A stretch of DNA of 64,000 bases from Paulinella micropora (Eukaryota > Cercozoa > Imbricatea > Euglyphida). The stretch covers positions 1,059,838-1,123,837 of the forward strand of contig BJOX01000056.1 of the NCBI GenBank assembly GCA_009731375.1, in the 5' to 3' direction. Numbering within the stretch: the first letter of the stretch is position 1; every line of letters begins with the position of its first letter. The notes under the pieces are model-generated. The model made no database searches and was not told where the DNA came from. It saw only the letters and a list, made by a program, of their open reading frames with translations. Positions 1 through 64,000 of this stretch are shown piece by piece. Made by a program: the position numbers and the translations under genes.

Positions 1-1820
<1,820 letters not shown>

Positions 1821-1824
1821 TGAT

Positions 1825-1916
1825 GCGGCCGCGCCAAATTTTACGTGTTCTGCGGGCTCGCCGGCCCGGCCCGGCTCGCCCGCCAAACACGTCAAAATTT
1901 GTGGCTAGCCGCGTAG
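1825..1916. repeat. GC-rich palindromic element, copy 1
   Basis: GCGGC...CAAATTTTACGTGTT, then a GC-rich centre, then AACACGTCAAAATTTGTGGC. Other copies: 6296-6390, 32205-32305, 34468-34605 and 58717-58803. Confidence 0.8.
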
Positions 1917-2009
1917 TAAACTATTACGTATGTATGTATCTTATGTCTCAGGGGCATCTGTCGCACTGACCTAAAGCGTGTACTGGGAGTACTTCACCAT
2001 TTCCGTACA

Positions 2010-2107
<98 letters not shown>

Positions 2108-2131
2108 ATCTATCTATCTATCTATCTATCT
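2010..2131 (+). repeat. (TATC)n tract before an 868-bp gap
   Basis: Pure tetranucleotide repeat, followed by N from 2132 to 2999. Confidence 0.95.
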
Positions 2132-2999
2132 NNNNNNNNNNNNNNNNNNNNNNNNNNNNNNNNNNNNNNNNNNNNNNNNNNNNNNNNNNNNNNNNNNNNN
2201 NNNNNNNNNNNNNNNNNNNNNNNNNNNNNNNNNNNNNNNNNNNNNNNNNNNNNNNNNNNNNNNNNNNNNNNNNNNNNNNNNNNNNNNNNNNNNNNNNNNN
2301 NNNNNNNNNNNNNNNNNNNNNNNNNNNNNNNNNNNNNNNNNNNNNNNNNNNNNNNNNNNNNNNNNNNNNNNNNNNNNNNNNNNNNNNNNNNNNNNNNNNN
2401 NNNNNNNNNNNNNNNNNNNNNNNNNNNNNNNNNNNNNNNNNNNNNNNNNNNNNNNNNNNNNNNNNNNNNNNNNNNNNNNNNNNNNNNNNNNNNNNNNNNN
2501 NNNNNNNNNNNNNNNNNNNNNNNNNNNNNNNNNNNNNNNNNNNNNNNNNNNNNNNNNNNNNNNNNNNNNNNNNNNNNNNNNNNNNNNNNNNNNNNNNNNN
2601 NNNNNNNNNNNNNNNNNNNNNNNNNNNNNNNNNNNNNNNNNNNNNNNNNNNNNNNNNNNNNNNNNNNNNNNNNNNNNNNNNNNNNNNNNNNNNNNNNNNN
2701 NNNNNNNNNNNNNNNNNNNNNNNNNNNNNNNNNNNNNNNNNNNNNNNNNNNNNNNNNNNNNNNNNNNNNNNNNNNNNNNNNNNNNNNNNNNNNNNNNNNN
2801 NNNNNNNNNNNNNNNNNNNNNNNNNNNNNNNNNNNNNNNNNNNNNNNNNNNNNNNNNNNNNNNNNNNNNNNNNNNNNNNNNNNNNNNNNNNNNNNNNNNN
2901 NNNNNNNNNNNNNNNNNNNNNNNNNNNNNNNNNNNNNNNNNNNNNNNNNNNNNNNNNNNNNNNNNNNNNNNNNNNNNNNNNNNNNNNNNNNNNNNNNNN

Positions 3000-63312
<60,313 letters not shown>

Positions 63313-63319
63313 GTCTCTA

Positions 63320-63337
63320 TTACCTACTTACTTACTG

Positions 63338-63392
<55 letters not shown>

Positions 63393-63400
63393 CACTTACG

Positions 63401-63448
<48 letters not shown>

Positions 63449-63549
63449 ACTTACTTACTTACTTACTTATTTAGTTATGTTCGTACTTACTTGCTTCCTT
63501 GCCTACTTACTTACTTACTTGCTATCTTGCCTACTTACTTACTTTCTTG

Positions 63550-63596
<47 letters not shown>

Positions 63597-63633
63597 GCTT
63601 GCTTGCTTACTTACTTACTATCTTGCTTACTTG

Positions 63634-63684
<51 letters not shown>

Positions 63685-63711
63685 GCGTACTGACTTACTT
63701 GCTATCTTGCC

Positions 63712-63748
<37 letters not shown>

Positions 63749-63761
63749 GCTTGCTTACTTG

Positions 63762-63801
<40 letters not shown>

Positions 63802-64000
63802 TTTGCTTGCTTGCTTACTTACTTACTTACTTAACTTACTTACTTACTTACTTACTTACTCGTTTTTTTACTTACTTGCTTGCTTGCTTGCTTGCTTGGT
63901 TACTTACTTACTTACTTTTACTTGCTTACTTGGTTACTTGCTTACTTGTTTACTTGCTTACTTACTTGCTTGCTTGCTTGCTGACTTACTTACTTACTTA
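63320..64000 (+). repeat. (CTTA)n tract to the window edge
   Basis: (ACTT)n with GCTT and CTATCTTGC variants. No exon seen. Confidence 0.95.

Overview
This is a eukaryotic window. Coding sequence lies in short exons with GT-AG splice sites, and roughly 94% of the rest is low-complexity DNA: mainly (TATC)n, (CATA)n/(GTAT)n, (TA)n, (CT)n, (TTA)n, (GTAA)n and (ACTA)n tracts, plus dispersed repeats and 16 runs of N. I cannot name the organism. The protein is well diverged from its animal relatives, so a protist or alga seems likelier than a bilaterian animal, but this is a weak inference.

Almost every real exon fits one plus-strand gene that starts upstream of or near 4.7 kb and runs past the right edge. 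The product resembles ubiquitin carboxyl-terminal hydrolase 32 (USP32), a deubiquitinase with N-terminal EF-hand-like repeats, a DUSP domain, a ubiquitin-like domain and a USP catalytic domain. I found about 33 exons, many of 30-80 nt (about 3.7 kb of coding sequence in 59 kb). From 11 kb onward nearly all neighbouring exons join in matching splice phase. Layout: EF-hand-like region 4.7-15.1 kb; start of the DUSP domain 17.4-22.0 kb; a MYND zinc finger and Ser/Thr/Asn-rich linker inserted in the DUSP 26.8-34.9 kb; end of the DUSP 35.0-35.5 kb; ubiquitin-like domain 35.9-38.4 kb; Ser-rich linker 40.6-47.2 kb; catalytic Cys box at 47.3 kb; further catalytic-domain exons 53.6-63.3 kb. The His box lies outside the window.

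The most striking feature is that many exons sit inside arrays of partial copies of themselves. Copies of the exon's 5' edge, with its acceptor, lie upstream. Copies of its 3' edge, with its donor, lie downstream. All are embedded in tetranucleotide repeat. Several copies differ from the exon only at synonymous sites of the inferred frame, which independently supports that frame.

Dispersed repeats: a unit of about 546 bp anchored in (TATC)n (11 copies or fragments), a tRNA-derived SINE in (TTA)n (3 full copies and 1 partial), a 213-bp near-perfect hairpin element (2 copies), GC-rich palindromes (5 copies) often paired with a 45-bp hairpin, a retroelement-like block at 13.0-13.8 kb, and several minisatellites.
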